The notes under the pieces are model-generated. The model was given only the letters and a program-made list of their open reading frames with translations, did not search any database and was not told the DNA's origin. From the NCBI GenBank assembly GCA_945859605.1, contig OX243817.1:31124862-31188861 (forward strand): a DNA stretch of 64,000 bases, in the 5' to 3' direction. This DNA comes from Lumbricus rubellus. Its lineage: Eukaryota; Annelida; Clitellata; Crassiclitellata; Lumbricidae. Of the stretch, positions 33,098 to 44,464 are shown one piece after another (the first letter of the stretch is position 1; each line of letters starts with the position of its first letter). The translations under genes and the position numbers were made by a program.

Positions 33098-36000
33098 TTA
33101 GATTTCGCAGAGTGGAAAATATAAAAGGCCGCATGGACCATCATTCCAGTCGTAACCTTCACCTGGCACAATATGAGCACAGAATTCGTTTTCTGCTCCG
33201 TTGCCACAGTTCGGTTCTCCTGCGACCCAGCGTGTGAAGTTAAAAGGTATTTTGATGCCATTGAGTGTCTTCCAGACGAATGGAGTGTCACATCGACCGA
33301 AAGTGCTTCTTTGTCCACTAATCCATACCCCGTTTAAAAACCGATCAGTTATATATGGAGGTGAAGCGATACCATTTTCTAGAGCAGCCACAATAAAAGA
33401 AATGAAGCAGAAATTTTTAATTCAACACGTCATTCTTTATCTTGAACTTTATGTGTATCTTCAATAATTCGTTTTATAGGCCTATTCTTTTGTCGCCTGT
33501 TTACCTTTAGTAGGCTACCAACACAATGTTGGTTCTTTTATCAGCAGCAGCAGTGCTTAAAGTGTGGAAAAATAAGTGCCTGGACGCCCTTTACCTTTCC
33601 AAAAGAAGTGCCTGGACGCCCCTTACATTTTCAGGCTGTGCTGGCCATTGAGTGGCAGGACGGCGCTCATATCTTAAAATAAGTGCATGGACGCCGTCCA
33701 TGACCTTCCAGCCACACTTTAAGCCCTGATCAGCAGTATTAAGTACCGTAAACCTTTGCCTTCTTTGGAAAACCAAAGCCTTACTATTCTAACTTTTTGA
33801 CGCACATTTAAGTCCTTTGGCAACTTTGAGTGGTCTTTCTGAGCAAAATGTCTTCGGTGTTTCTTTCTAATACAGCCAATACTCCGTAGCAGTAATAAAA
33901 ATTATACGCAAAACTTTAATAATATTTTTTCATGTGAATTGCGCAAACAAGACTCTCCCTATAACTGGCGGTTCAAATGCGTCTTTCACTGTCTTAAGAT
34001 CACTTGTCTACACTTGGTCTCTCTCTCGCACCTCTGCTTACTGGACACTTCGAGATGCGATATACTAATTTACAAACAGAATGCAAAACTGTTTCATACT
34101 TACTGATGAACTGCACCTTAATATATCTGACAATGGCGTCGTGTTCCTCCTGACTTGTAATCGCAGCCAAATGCGCTCCTGACATTATTCCTCTGCATCT
34201 TGCGGTAGCATCATCCCAGGTCATTTTTTCGGAAATGAATATGAAACATCTACCTGCCTCGGGTAGGTAATCGAAGCCCAAGGGACACGCTGCATTGTAC
34301 AAAATGGAACAGAATTAAAACTCCGAGTTTTCTATACATGTAGCCTATATTTTCGTTACCAAAGTATGCGAGTGCGACTAAGTTAGAATATTGTAAGAGA
34401 CGTTGATCACAATCTTTGCTCAAGCAAATAAATTAATTGCAATATTTCCATCATACGGATCTAAAAACTTCGATGCAGTTGCAGATTGGTTAGAGTCATA
34501 GTTCGATGCGTACGCGTACCTTATATAAGGTACGCGTATAATACGTGCGTACCTTTCAAAGAATAAAATACGCGTACCATACGCGTATTTTATTTCTGAG
34601 TATTATTATTATTAGGCCTATATGTCAGTGTTTTGGCGCTTCACCGATATTAAATTACTTACCTATAATTGGCACATGCAAACAAAGTGACGTCACCAGT
34701 TTTTCGATCGGCGGTTTGTTATGAAAAAATATTACAAATTTACGTTATCATAAAAGTTTGTTGTAAGTTACCTGTCATTGATATTTAGCAATTTTATCCT
34801 ATATCATTCAGACTCTATAAGTTTGTGACTTGTGAACGGCCTGAGGTGATTTTTTGTGATTATATAACATTTTAAGGCTTTAATACTTGTTTATGCGTCT
34901 GTTGAGGCTAGTAATGTTTCATGCACAAATGCACAATGACTTATAGCATGTGCCATTAAGTGTTGTACCGTACCTTTTACGTACCCTTCAATAAGGTACG
35001 TTAAAATACGTACGTACCTTTCAAATAATAAAATACGTACCATACGTACCCTCGAACTATGGTTAGAGTTATCAAGTGTAGGCTACGAATTCAGTTCTTC
35101 ACTAAAGCGGTTACTGTGTAGGGACCTTGATCAAGTGCTTCTCTCGCAGAGTCGCAGTAATGTGTGTAATGTGTACAATTATTATTGTGAATTAGGCCTA
35201 TATAAAAGACGTGCAGTACCAAATATAGTTCGATCGAATTCATGCTGTGCACATTGAGAGGTATTTCGTAAAATTAGCAATTTCTTTAATATAGCCTAAT
35301 GCTTTCGCCCAGCGCCGTCTTAAGGCATAGGCGTAGTATCTACGGCTCTGTTACTGAACTGTTTCATTGTGTCTAATATTTATTTTATGAGAATAAAACA
35401 TTCACGCTATTGATTGTAGGCCTACAAATAAGTTGTCCAAACCTACATTTTGTCTGTCAAGTGGCAAAATTCTGTTGGACAGCTATCGGTAGGCTACTTT
35501 TGTAGTTTAAATTATCCAATGTGGAGCGTAGGGAATGAGTTCGTTTCTCTCACTCCTTCCTTAAGCCGGAACTCCAGGCATGTCCATTGTGCAGGAGACT
35601 GAGTTAATAAATTTGCAATTCAATCCATGAGATGTCAAACGCATGACACTACAGAATTCGGAAGCACGATGCTCTGTTCCCTAAACTCGAATCAGATGTC
35701 CGCCACAGGACAAAGACAAATGCTGGACAAACTCTTTGCCAAGATCGTTACGGTACACAAGGAGGAGCACACAACGAGTTAATCGGTGAAGAAACATCTG
35801 ACCAAAAGATCAAGTGCGGTGTTATATTACCTGATTAGCAAAGCTCAATATTGCATAGTATGGTTTTAGCAATAAACAAAAGATAATTAGGCTAATTTAA
35901 CCTACCTGTCTTTCTTTGCTCATTTCTACACCAATATTGTTGCTGAATCAGGGTTTGTCGAATTTTACCAATCTCCGACTTCTGCTGCATCGCCTGAGTT

Positions 36001-36164
36001 TCACTGCGAATCAACAGTTGACGCATTGACTCCATCTCAAACTTCATATCATCAAGTAATTGTTGCTCAAAACATGGGTCATCATTTCTCTGCGAAATGG
36101 TTAACTGGCAATTGGCAACTATTATTGCAAAGTTAATCAACAGTGAAGCTTTGACGCCCATCAT
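33098..36164 (-). CDS. C-type lectin gene E (three exons)
   Basis: Predicted 241-residue secreted C-type lectin (240 if the second Met is used). Exon 1 is 35906-36164 (signal peptide MMGVKASLLINFAIIVANC, then a neck with MKFEMESMRQLLI). Exon 2 is 34104-34289 (CPLGFDYLPEAG). Exon 3 is 33098-33378 (NGVWISGQRS, NFTRW, EPN, DWND, stop). The 726 nt join in frame with phase-1 introns. EPN plus WND predicts mannose-type binding. Intron 2 holds a small hAT MITE and intron 1 a palindrome-rich hAT-like element. Compared with gene F, about 60 bp containing the TATA block is missing upstream of the start, near 36199. Confidence 0.9.
33551..33728. mobile_element. 178-bp hAT MITE in intron 2 of gene E
   Basis: Ends CAGTGCTTAAAGTGTGG and CCACACTTTAAGCCCTG are inverted repeats. 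ATCAGCAG follows the right end, and a CAG-expanded version precedes the left end. GTGCCTGGACGCC repeats occur inside. Confidence 0.8.
34497..35061. mobile_element. 565-bp hAT-like element with GTAC-rich palindromic ends
   Basis: CATAGTTCGA at the left and TCGAACTATG at the right, with an exact 8-bp duplication GTTAGAGT (34489-34496 and 35062-35069). Both subterminal regions are tiled with TACGCGTA or TACGTACC words. One of these, 34511-34538, is a perfect 28-bp palindrome. Units C and F lack the insertion, which shows the empty site. In intron 1 of gene E. Confidence 0.88.
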
Positions 36165-36480
36165 GTTCTGATGTTCAGCAATGCTCGAAAACTGACGTTA
36201 GACGGCTGCAACAGCTGTTCTGAAGAGCACATTAAACACGCCGAATTGAAGAAATAAAGAAACCACATGTAGGCCTAATGTGTTCAGAACGACTAGCCTA
36301 CATTAGGCAAAGCAATCATCAACACACTCAGAATAGTTGGCTCTAAATCAAAACAGTGATAAACTAGACTAGTTGACCGGAAACGTTTTTGCTAGGGTCT
36401 TCTAACATAATATGCGGACCCCATCTTGCCTCAAGTTTCCATAATATTTTATGACGAAATTTGACACTTCGCTGATAATG
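36165..36480. promoter_or_regulatory. Upstream region of gene E homologous to gene F
   Basis: Aligns with 42319-42660 (GAAGAGCACATTA.ACACGCC, AATCAAAACAGTGATAAAC, GACCGGAAACGTTTTTGC). The block with two TATAAAT candidates in F is deleted here. Homology resumes at 37764, so 36480-37763 is inserted relative to F. Confidence 0.7.
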
Positions 36481-36839
36481 CTTCTTGTTTCAGATGATTA
36501 TGAATGTATGCAAGTATAATATATTGTTGGGTCCCACGACTGGTTTGGACTGACATAGACCTAGGATGGGGTCTAGTCACGGATTACTGAACTTCTTGGA
36601 CTGTTAGGAGACCTCTAGCGGGAAGAAACTGATTAGGCCTAACATTATTTAAAGAGAGCGCGAAGGGCGTTAAGGAAGTTCTAACGTTTTCTCGACTGCT
36701 GTTGGTTGTGGGCAGTTTTTGTCAGTTCTTCGTTTGTCGTAGTGAAGTCTACTTTGTTCGTACACCAGGCTTTTTTAACGTGCAGTTGTACACAAAATGT
36801 GCAGCTCTAAATGAATTTGTGCAGTTGAGGAAGCACTTT

Positions 36840-36965
36840 TGTTCAGTTCAAACTAGCAAAAAATGGTCATTGTCCTCCGATTGGAAGTAATTTACCATTG
36901 AGGATGGGAAGGAAAAGAAGGGGTTGTGCAGTTCTAGAAATTCTTTTAAAACAGCCCTGTCATAC
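36840..36965 (+). repeat. Dispersed repeat, inverted partner at 46590-46705
   Basis: The reverse complement, with TAGAACTGCACAACCCC and TTCTTTTCCTTCCCATC, matches 46590-46705. No termini were defined. It is part of DNA inserted upstream of gene E. Confidence 0.7.
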
Positions 36966-37093
36966 ACCTTTTCACGATGTCTTAGTTAAGTGTGGTATCT
37001 GATTGAGAACCGTTGCTTTCGTCAGCTTGTTGCTGTTCCGAGATTTTTTGTCTGCTGAGTCAAAGCCACCGTCCGTCGACGTTTATGGATTGG

Positions 37094-37342
37094 CAGGGCT
37101 GAAAGTGGTTTGGAAAAGTTGCCGGGTCTCACTTTGGCGAACGAGAACGCCTTTGACCCGTAAATGTTTCTGCCGACGTTTTTTTAGTCTTTTGCCCCAA
37201 ATTATGCAAAATCATACAATTTTTACCTAGTTTTGGCACCTGGCGACCTTTTCTGAGACCATGCTGAGACCCGGCAACAGCAGGTCTCGAAAATCAATGC
37301 CAGGTCGCAGACCCGGACCGACCCGGCTCACTTTCAGCCCTG
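37094..37342. mobile_element. 249-bp hAT MITE
   Basis: Ends CAGGGCTGAAAGTG and CACTTTCAGCCCTG are perfect inverted repeats. Flanks TGGATTGG (37086-37093) and TAGATTGG (37343-37350) are an 8-bp duplication with one mismatch. GACCCGG and CCGGGTC words mark the inner ends. Confidence 0.88.
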
Positions 37343-39650
37343 TAGATTGGTAAATGTATCGTATTTATGTTTCTTAAGCGAGAATATACTTATTATCTCT
37401 AGACATCCTGGTGCTTTGAGCTTAGGCCTACCTCCGGAGAAATTTCAACCTGCAGCTATATATATAGGTTAATGGATTTTCCTTAGAATAGTCAACATTC
37501 CTGCCACTAGATTTTGATCAGTATTTAAGTGTATGCTTAATCAGTTGTGAGCGTCTCTTAGAAGTATTCCTGGTACCATTACAAGTGACATCATGTTTAG
37601 GAAAATTAATTAAATGTCGGATGTGATATTCTTATAGGTAGCCTGGTTCTATAGAATACAGTGGGCGCCAGTGCGTCATCTTTGCTAAGCGAACTATGCT
37701 TAATAAGACATCTTCATGGCAGTTGTACACAACGTGGCTATTTTTTCCACTTGACTAGAAGATCAGGTGCAGGTTTTCATTTGGAAATCAGCTTGAGAGA
37801 TCTAAGAGACTGCTATGGGGTATGTACATGTAAGTTATTCGAATAATATTAATAGACATCATTTTAATTCGGGGAAGGTTACTTGAAATGTAAGGAAGAA
37901 CGAGGACAGCACCACATCTATAATGGCATCAGCTTTTCGAACTGAGACCAACATAACTCGAATGCCGAGAAAGACCCGAGATACGTCTCGGAATATCTCT
38001 TAGACACTTCCGTGGAAGCTTCTCTTCTGGTCGCGTGATAGCCTACACACAGTGCGCTAACCACTGGGGGGGGGGGAAGGTGTAAATGATATATACTATA
38101 TAGGCCTATATATTATGTCAACCAACTCTATCAATGCTCAAAAAGACCTACTGGTAGTTTCTACCTGAAAAACACTTTTAGAACTCATTATGCCACTCAT
38201 GGTGCGCCTATAATTTCGACCTAAACAACACAACTACAGATCTTAGACTGGTCTATTATTATTTTATATTCGCTTGTAAGTATCATGTCTTTTGCGGGCG
38301 TAGACCTAACTGAATGCTTGCTTCGTAGGCTATCCCTTTTCTCTGACGTGCCAATATCTCTAATCACTATACTATAGTCATCCATTCGGAAATTTTGAAA
38401 GTTGCCCACATTATTCCTTGCAGCACCATTGGCCGATTGCCGATTTATTTGCCACAAGTTTATTCAACGGCTGCAATTCACTAGATGGCGGTAGGCTACC
38501 GCTGTTATGCACAACATGAGCCAGGGTTTTCACGCATGTAACCGACACTGATCACAAAAGAATCTCCAAGTGAGGCCTATAATTGCTTGCATTTCTCACT
38601 TTTTCATATAGAAGATGAATTATAGTTCTAAAAAGTTTTACAATGCAAACCGTCGACTTGTCACGAATCGTGTGTTGTGTTGTAGACCTACGTGGCACCG
38701 GAAAGAAAAAATTAATGCGGATCGACGATCAGGTGCCATAGGGTGGAGCCATAAACAGAATTATCTTCGTCTATCTGTATGCTTAAACTGCGGATAAGAC
38801 CTACAGCCCTACATCGACAATTAGGCCTACAACGAACTTACCCAGTTTCGAGAACTGTTTAGTTAGGCCTATTCCGATTGCTAAGAGTCAACTGAAGTCA
38901 TTCTACGCAACACAGTTATATAAACACAGCTCGTGAAAATATGGTCGCGGTTGTAAACTTCAAATCAAGCTGATAGCAGTGGTGAAATATGGACTTCGAA
39001 TGAAATTAACAATAAATTATTGATAATGCGCATCGGTTAAATTCAGGCAGTAGGCCTACCAACGAAGACGTGCGTTGAGCATAGGCCTGCCTTGAATGTA
39101 GAATGATCCCTGCTAACTGGAAAAACTTCCAATGGACGAACGCCGGATAGAATAGTGGGAGATGGAGAAAAATTTTAACATCATGCTTGTATTGCTCTAA
39201 TGTAGCAGACTAGAATTAGGCCGATGAATGAGTATAGGCATTACGCCCATTTCAAGCACTTATGGCTTATAATTTTCCTCAGGTCTACGGCTATAAATCC
39301 TGGTCATTAGCCTAACTGGCAGGCCTAGAGAATCTAGCAAATAACTCGATAGAGTGGCTCTACAATAAATAAATTATGTTAGACTCCAGCGGATGGGTGG
39401 TGATGGATGGTGATGGATGGTGATGGATGGTGATGTATAATGAGGCTAAGTCTGTTGAAGTTGACAATTTATTAGGTTCTAGACAATAAATTATTGTCCA
39501 GCATGTTTGATCAAGTGCTAAGGTCTAATAAAAGCATCGTAGAATTATGGTCGCAGTTGAAAATTGAAATGTCGTTGATAGCGGTGTTGACATAGATACT
39601 TTGAATGAATTATAACTATTTGCGCTACTATTAAAAACGCAGTATACTTA
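37343..39650. other. Intergenic between E and F with repeated TATA-bearing segments
   Basis: No gene is supported. 37764-38010 aligns with 42665-42900 (ancient duplication upstream of E and F). Segments near 38915 and 39515 repeat the motif seen at 8085 and 8545. A G run lies near 38070. A short ATGGATGGTG minisatellite is at 39385-39435. Confidence 0.5.
39385..39435. repeat. GGTGATGGAT minisatellite
   Basis: About four to five copies of a 10-nt GGTGATGGAT unit. Confidence 0.85.
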
Positions 39651-39762
39651 TGAGTCCATGGTTATGCAAGGTAAACTAAACAATTGCTTGATACACTTGA
39701 ATAAAATAATTATGTGCGTATAATGGTTTTAGGATGCGGCTTCTCTGCTGTTTTATAGCAAC

Positions 39763-42318
39763 TTATATTTCGCAGAGTGAGAAAAACAAATTGCCGCATG
39801 GATCATCATTCCATTTGTGGCCCATACCTGGCCATATATGAGCACAGAATTCTGGTCCGTCGCCACAGTTCGGTTCGCCTGTTGCCCAGCGTGTGAAGTT
39901 AAAAGGTATGTTGATTCCGTTGAGTGTCTTCCAGACGAATGGAGTGTCACATCGCCCGGGATTGCTTCTTTGTCCACTAGTCCATACCGCATTTACAAAC
40001 CAATCCGTATTTGATGGAGAAGCGATACCATTTTCTAGAACAGCCACAATGAAGTAGAATTTATCAACATGTCATCAATCTTTAGCATCAATTTTCTTAT
40101 GTTTGTAGCCTGTATATCCTCAATTTATTTTCTGTTCTTTTGTCGCCTATTATTTACAAATGGCCTTTTTTACGCAAGATATTGATGATTCACTTATGGC
40201 CAGGCAGTATAAACTCCCGAAAACCTTTGCTTCTTTGGGCAATCCAGAGATATAGCTTTTCTGAATCAGGGACGTTTCGTCCAAGGACGATTCGTCACGG
40301 ACTGTTCGTCATAGCCTGTTCGTCAAGCGGACGTTTCGTCAGAGGATGTTTCGTCCACAGACGATTCGTCAGGCGGACGGTTCGTCACCGTACAACCTTC
40401 ATTAGGCCTAATTTCAGCCAAGGTCATACAGGAACGACTATCTGTGTAGCGCCCATCCCACATGGAGTGATTTTATTAGCCCTAACAGAACTGATGTTGT
40501 CACATATGTTCGTGCTATTGCACATCTATCTCTCAACTAGAACAGGCCATAGTCGAGTAATTGAGACAATGACGTTTTAAAATTTCATGGTCATGATTGT
40601 GCACTTAACTAGATAAGCCTCAAGAAGAGTCGAAATATTAAAAAAGAACTGTTTACATAAGACACTTTTGTTTTTACATTTACCGGTAGGCCTAGGCTAT
40701 ATAATTATAATCATACGATTGATCTTTGTAATTCATTCCGCATGACGAATAGTGCGTGGACGAAACGTCCTCTGACGAATCGTCCGCTTGACGAACAGGC
40801 TATGACGAACAGTCCGTGACGCATCGTCCTTGGACGAAAGGTCCGCATACCAGCTTTTCTATCCTTTTTACGCACATTTGAGACTTTAGCAACTTTATGT
40901 GGTCGTTCTGTGTTTCTTTCTACCACAGTCACTAGCAGCAATACACAAAATTATAATGATAGCTTTTTCCATTTTAAAAAATTGAGCAACGGTTAACTGC
41001 ATGGAGGCTCAAATGCGTTTTTCACTGTCTTAAGATCACATGTCTTCTCTTGGTCTCTCGCACCTCTGATTATATTATTTGGCACTGCGAGATGCGATAT
41101 ATAAATTCACAAAATTTAATAGATTCCAAAACTGATTCATATTTACTGCTGAACTGCAACGGAAGATATCTGGCAATGGCGTCTTGTTCCTCCTGATTTG
41201 TAATCGCAGCTAAATGCGCTCCTGACATTATTCCTCTGCATCTTGCAGTAGCATCATCCCAGGTCATTTTTTCGGCAATGAATGTGAAACAGCTACCTGC
41301 CTCCGGTAGGTAATCGAAGCCCAACGGACACGCTGCATTAGACAAATGCAAAATTGAACAGAATTAAAACTGCAAGTTTTCTGTATTTTTCGTTATCAAA
41401 GTTTGCGACTAGAAGTATTTGATCATAATCTTCGCTGAAGTAAATAATGTAATTACACTATTTTAATCATACGGATCTGAAACTTCAGCGCGGTTGCAGA
41501 TTGGTTAGAGTTATCAAGAAGTCCAGGACGCTGGTCTGTGCTATTTCGTTGGAATTAAAAGCTGTTACCAGACGACAGAGGCAATAATATTATCATGATC
41601 GTTACTAGGATGAACTGGCAACCGGTTGGTCGGTTGCATAATGCATAGTAGGCCCATGTTAGGCCCACTATTATTTTTATTTTTTGCGTAGACTATAATT
41701 GGCATCGTCGAATTGTATCAAACTGCTGAGAAAGCTTAATATTATATTTATGAAAATTTAGAGAACTAGGTAGGCTATGGATCAATTATAGCACCGAATG
41801 ATACCTGTCCTTCTTTGAACAATTCTTGACCAAGTTTGTTCTTGAATCACGATCTGACGAATTTCTTCAATCTCCGACTTCATTTCCTGCAATGCCTGAG
41901 TTTCGTTGTCGTGTTGTTTACGACTGATTTTGCGAATTTCTTCCATCATTTGATTGTCATTGCGTACCGCAGCCTGCTGTAGGTTCACAAGCAGTTGACG
42001 AATGGACCCCATCTCGGACTTAATGTCTTCAATTTTACACTTCATTTCCTGCATTGCCTGAGTTTCGTTGCCCTGTTGCTTAAGAACAGTTTGTCGAATT
42101 TTATCAATCTCCGACTTCTGCTGCATCGCCTGAGCTTCACGGCGAACCGCTGCTAGCTTTATATCTATCAAAAGTTGACGCATTGACTCCATCTCAGACT
42201 TCATATCATCAAGCAATTCTTGCTCAAAACTTGTGTCATCATTTCCCTGAGAAATGGTTAACTGGCAATTGGCAACTATTAGTGCCAGGTTCATCAACAG
42301 GGAAATTTTGCGGTCCAT
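39763..42318 (-). CDS. C-type lectin gene F (three exons, longest neck)
   Basis: Predicted 323-residue secreted C-type lectin. Exon 1 is 41805-42318: signal peptide MDRKISLLMNLALIVANC and a neck of about 150 residues. Its first half matches gene E (LTISQGNDD, ESMRQLLI) and its second half matches gene D (SEMGSIRQLLVNLQQAAVRN, MMEEIRK, NETQALQEMKSEIEEIRQ). Exon 2 is 41147-41332 (CPLGFDYLPEAG; donor GTAAAT). Exon 3 is 39763-40034 (VWTSGQRS, NFTRW, EPN, KWND, stop). The 972 nt join in frame with phase-1 introns. A TATAAAT lies about 87 bp upstream of the start. A Mutator-like MITE occupies intron 2. Confidence 0.9.
40263..40851. mobile_element. 589-bp Mutator-like MITE with arrayed ends
   Basis: An exact 9-bp duplication, AGCTTTTCT, flanks it (40254-40262 and 40852-40860); unit C shows the empty site. 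The inverted ends exceed 110 bp and are built of modules of about 15 nt, GGACGNTTCGTC plus a short linker, repeated about eight times. Several modules are themselves quasi-palindromic (GGACGTTTCGTCC). A 9-bp duplication with long inverted ends is the Mutator pattern. No transposase. Confidence 0.88.
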
Positions 42319-42404
42319 CGTGTTCAGAGATGCTTGAAAACTGATGTTTTTGATGTCTGTTAGCTGTCTCTGAAATCGATATTTATAAACTGAATCTAGC
42401 GATC

Positions 42405-42411
42405 ATTTATA
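42405..42411 (-). promoter_or_regulatory. Probable TATA box of gene F
   Basis: Minus-strand CATCTATAAATGATCGC, aligned with CCTATAAATAATCGC upstream of G and TCTATAAATAACCGC upstream of I. All three lie 78-90 bp before the start codon, with a CAGC motif just upstream. A second TATAAAT at 42381-42388 is unique to F. Confidence 0.7.
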
Positions 42412-42928
42412 GATGGCTGCAGTTGTACTGAAGAGCACATTATACACGCCAAATTGAGGAAATGGAAAACACATGTAATGTAGGCCTATACTGAACGACT
42501 ACATTAGGTTTAGCCATCATCAACACACTCAGAACAGTTGGTTCTAAATCAAAACAGTGATAAACTAGACTAATTGACCGGAAACGTTTTTGCCAGGGTC
42601 TTCTAAGTATTATGTAGGCCTAACTGACCCATCTTGCCTCAAGTTTCCATAAGACGAGATTTGATCAGGTGCAGGTTTTCAATTGGAAACCAGTTTGAGG
42701 GGATCTAAGAAGCTGCTGTGGAGAATGTACATTGTACAAGCGAATCGAATAATATAATATTTTGATATTATTACATTATTATGCATTGTTCTGGTTCGGG
42801 AAAGGTTAATCAAATTTAAGGAAGAAAGCAATACCACATCTAGGCCTATAGGCCTAATACCACATCTTTTTGAACTGAGACCAACATAACTCCGAAAGCT
42901 GAAATCCGTCTGGAGATATCTCTTAACC

Positions 42929-43922
42929 CAGTGTTTCCCCTTTTTGGCAACGGGACCCTTCGCGACATAATAATTTCTTACGGAACCCCAATCCCGTCTA
43001 AACACAGTCATCGACTCATCGTGGCATGCACACTGCACAGCGCATTAAAAGCATACTAATGTAGCCTACATAGGCCTACTAATATTGGTAGCCTACCTAT
43101 TTGTAACGCAAAATTGTAGGAAGTGGTTTTATACGAAAATTTAAATTACACTGTTTTGAAAACGACGACTCACCGGATCACAATGCTGGGAGTTGTCTAC
43201 ACGAAGTTCAAGTTGGAAGAGGCCTACGAGCAGCGTATTTGTTTCTTCTCATGCAATTATTTTTAATATTTAGCTTTATGCTAGAATCTGGATTTTTATG
43301 TCAGCTACGGTACGTTATTTAAGCCTACTCGATTTCTACTTCTTGCTTTTGTTCAAGCAGACCGACTATATAACAATGAAGTTGCGTGCAATATGTGACA
43401 ATATAAAACATGCCAGCTGCACATTCTGCGCCAGTTGTGGGTATTCTTTAATTAGTTCATTCTATAATACGTCGATCAATAAAAGTTAATTGAAAGTCTG
43501 CTTCATTTGCGTTACGTCAATAAATTTTTAGTCTTTATTGTAAAAGTTAGTTGCAGCGAATTTCTTGCCTATAGAACCTATAGGCAAGAAATTGGTCTAT
43601 TAGGCTATTAGGCTTACTTTGGTTGGTTTTGTGTCCATTTATTATCACTATAGGCCTTTTGTGGTAAGAAATATAGATCTATGGGCCCTATGGGCACCGA
43701 AATTTTCTTTCATCGCTGAATGGGTGAGGACAAACCCAAGAGACGGCTAAAGGCAGTTTTAAACATTTGGTGCATATTCGAAATCAGCAAGCTATAGGCC
43801 GATGTTGTATTCCAGTAAAAAATTTAAATAAGACTTATTTTATGCACATAACTTTTCGCGGAACCTCTGTGCTCAGCCCGCGTAACCTTTGGGTTCCGCG
43901 GAACCCACTTTTGGAAACGCTG
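42929..43922. mobile_element. About 1-kb hAT-like element
   Basis: Left CAGTGTTTCCCCTTTTTGG and right CCACTTTTGGAAACGCTG are imperfect inverted ends, with GGAACCCC and GGGTTCCGCGGAACCC inside. No target duplication is visible. Contains a hairpin with perfect 16-bp arms at 43559-43593. Confidence 0.65.
43559..43593. repeat. Perfect hairpin, 16-bp arms, 3-nt loop
   Basis: AATTTCTTGCCTATAG, spacer AAC, CTATAGGCAAGAAATT. It lies inside the hAT-like element. Confidence 0.95.
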
Positions 43923-44464
43923 GTGTAGGATATATTTCTACCAAAGACTAGTAGGTCTATAGGGCCTAGGTCTCTAGGCCATATAACGGTAGCCTACACT
44001 GCCATAATAAGCTTATATTCATAAGCTTAGTCATATTCGGTGGCTTTCCAGAGGGGACCTATCTGGATTTGGTCGGGATCGAGCGCTGCCGAGTAGTAGC
44101 CTTGAAGGAGAGTTATTCAATAATACAAGTATACGTAATGAATGAATGAACGAATGAATTATATTTAATAAAGGTGATGACCTAGACTAAACAATTTCGT
44201 AAGGGAAAACGCAGGAGGTGATCGACTTGCATACATGCAGCATATCGTCTAGGTATCCCACGCAAACTGATTGGGTTGACTATTGCCGTCGGATTTTTTA
44301 TATGTCGACCGCATGATTGTGGCGCCAACCTTCTGATTTTTTCAATGAATTGATCTGAGACCCTTCACTACCGCTCGCCCGTTTGAATGGACGCCACGCC
44401 ATTTAGGTCACCGCCCACGGACCGTGGTAACCAGGGATTTAAATCGTTGAAGTAGAACTATCTA
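43923..44464. other. Intergenic, no gene seen
   Basis: Unique-looking DNA with a short GAATGAATGAACGAATGAAT run near 44138-44158. Confidence 0.4.

Larger units (their letters stand above)
31845..35300. repeat. Lectin duplication unit E
   Basis: Aligns with unit C over its full length, including the far-left block (AAAGCAGCTAAAGCTTTAGA) that D, F and G lack. It carries exons 3 and 2 of gene E plus two private insertions (33551-33728 and 34497-35061). Confidence 0.8.

Noticed and set aside
34000..34302. Exon 2 reading frame continuing past the donor in genes C, D, E and F
   Set aside because: The longer frames read through the conserved GTAAGT or GTAAAT donor; constant 186-nt exons and phase-1 joins argue for splicing.
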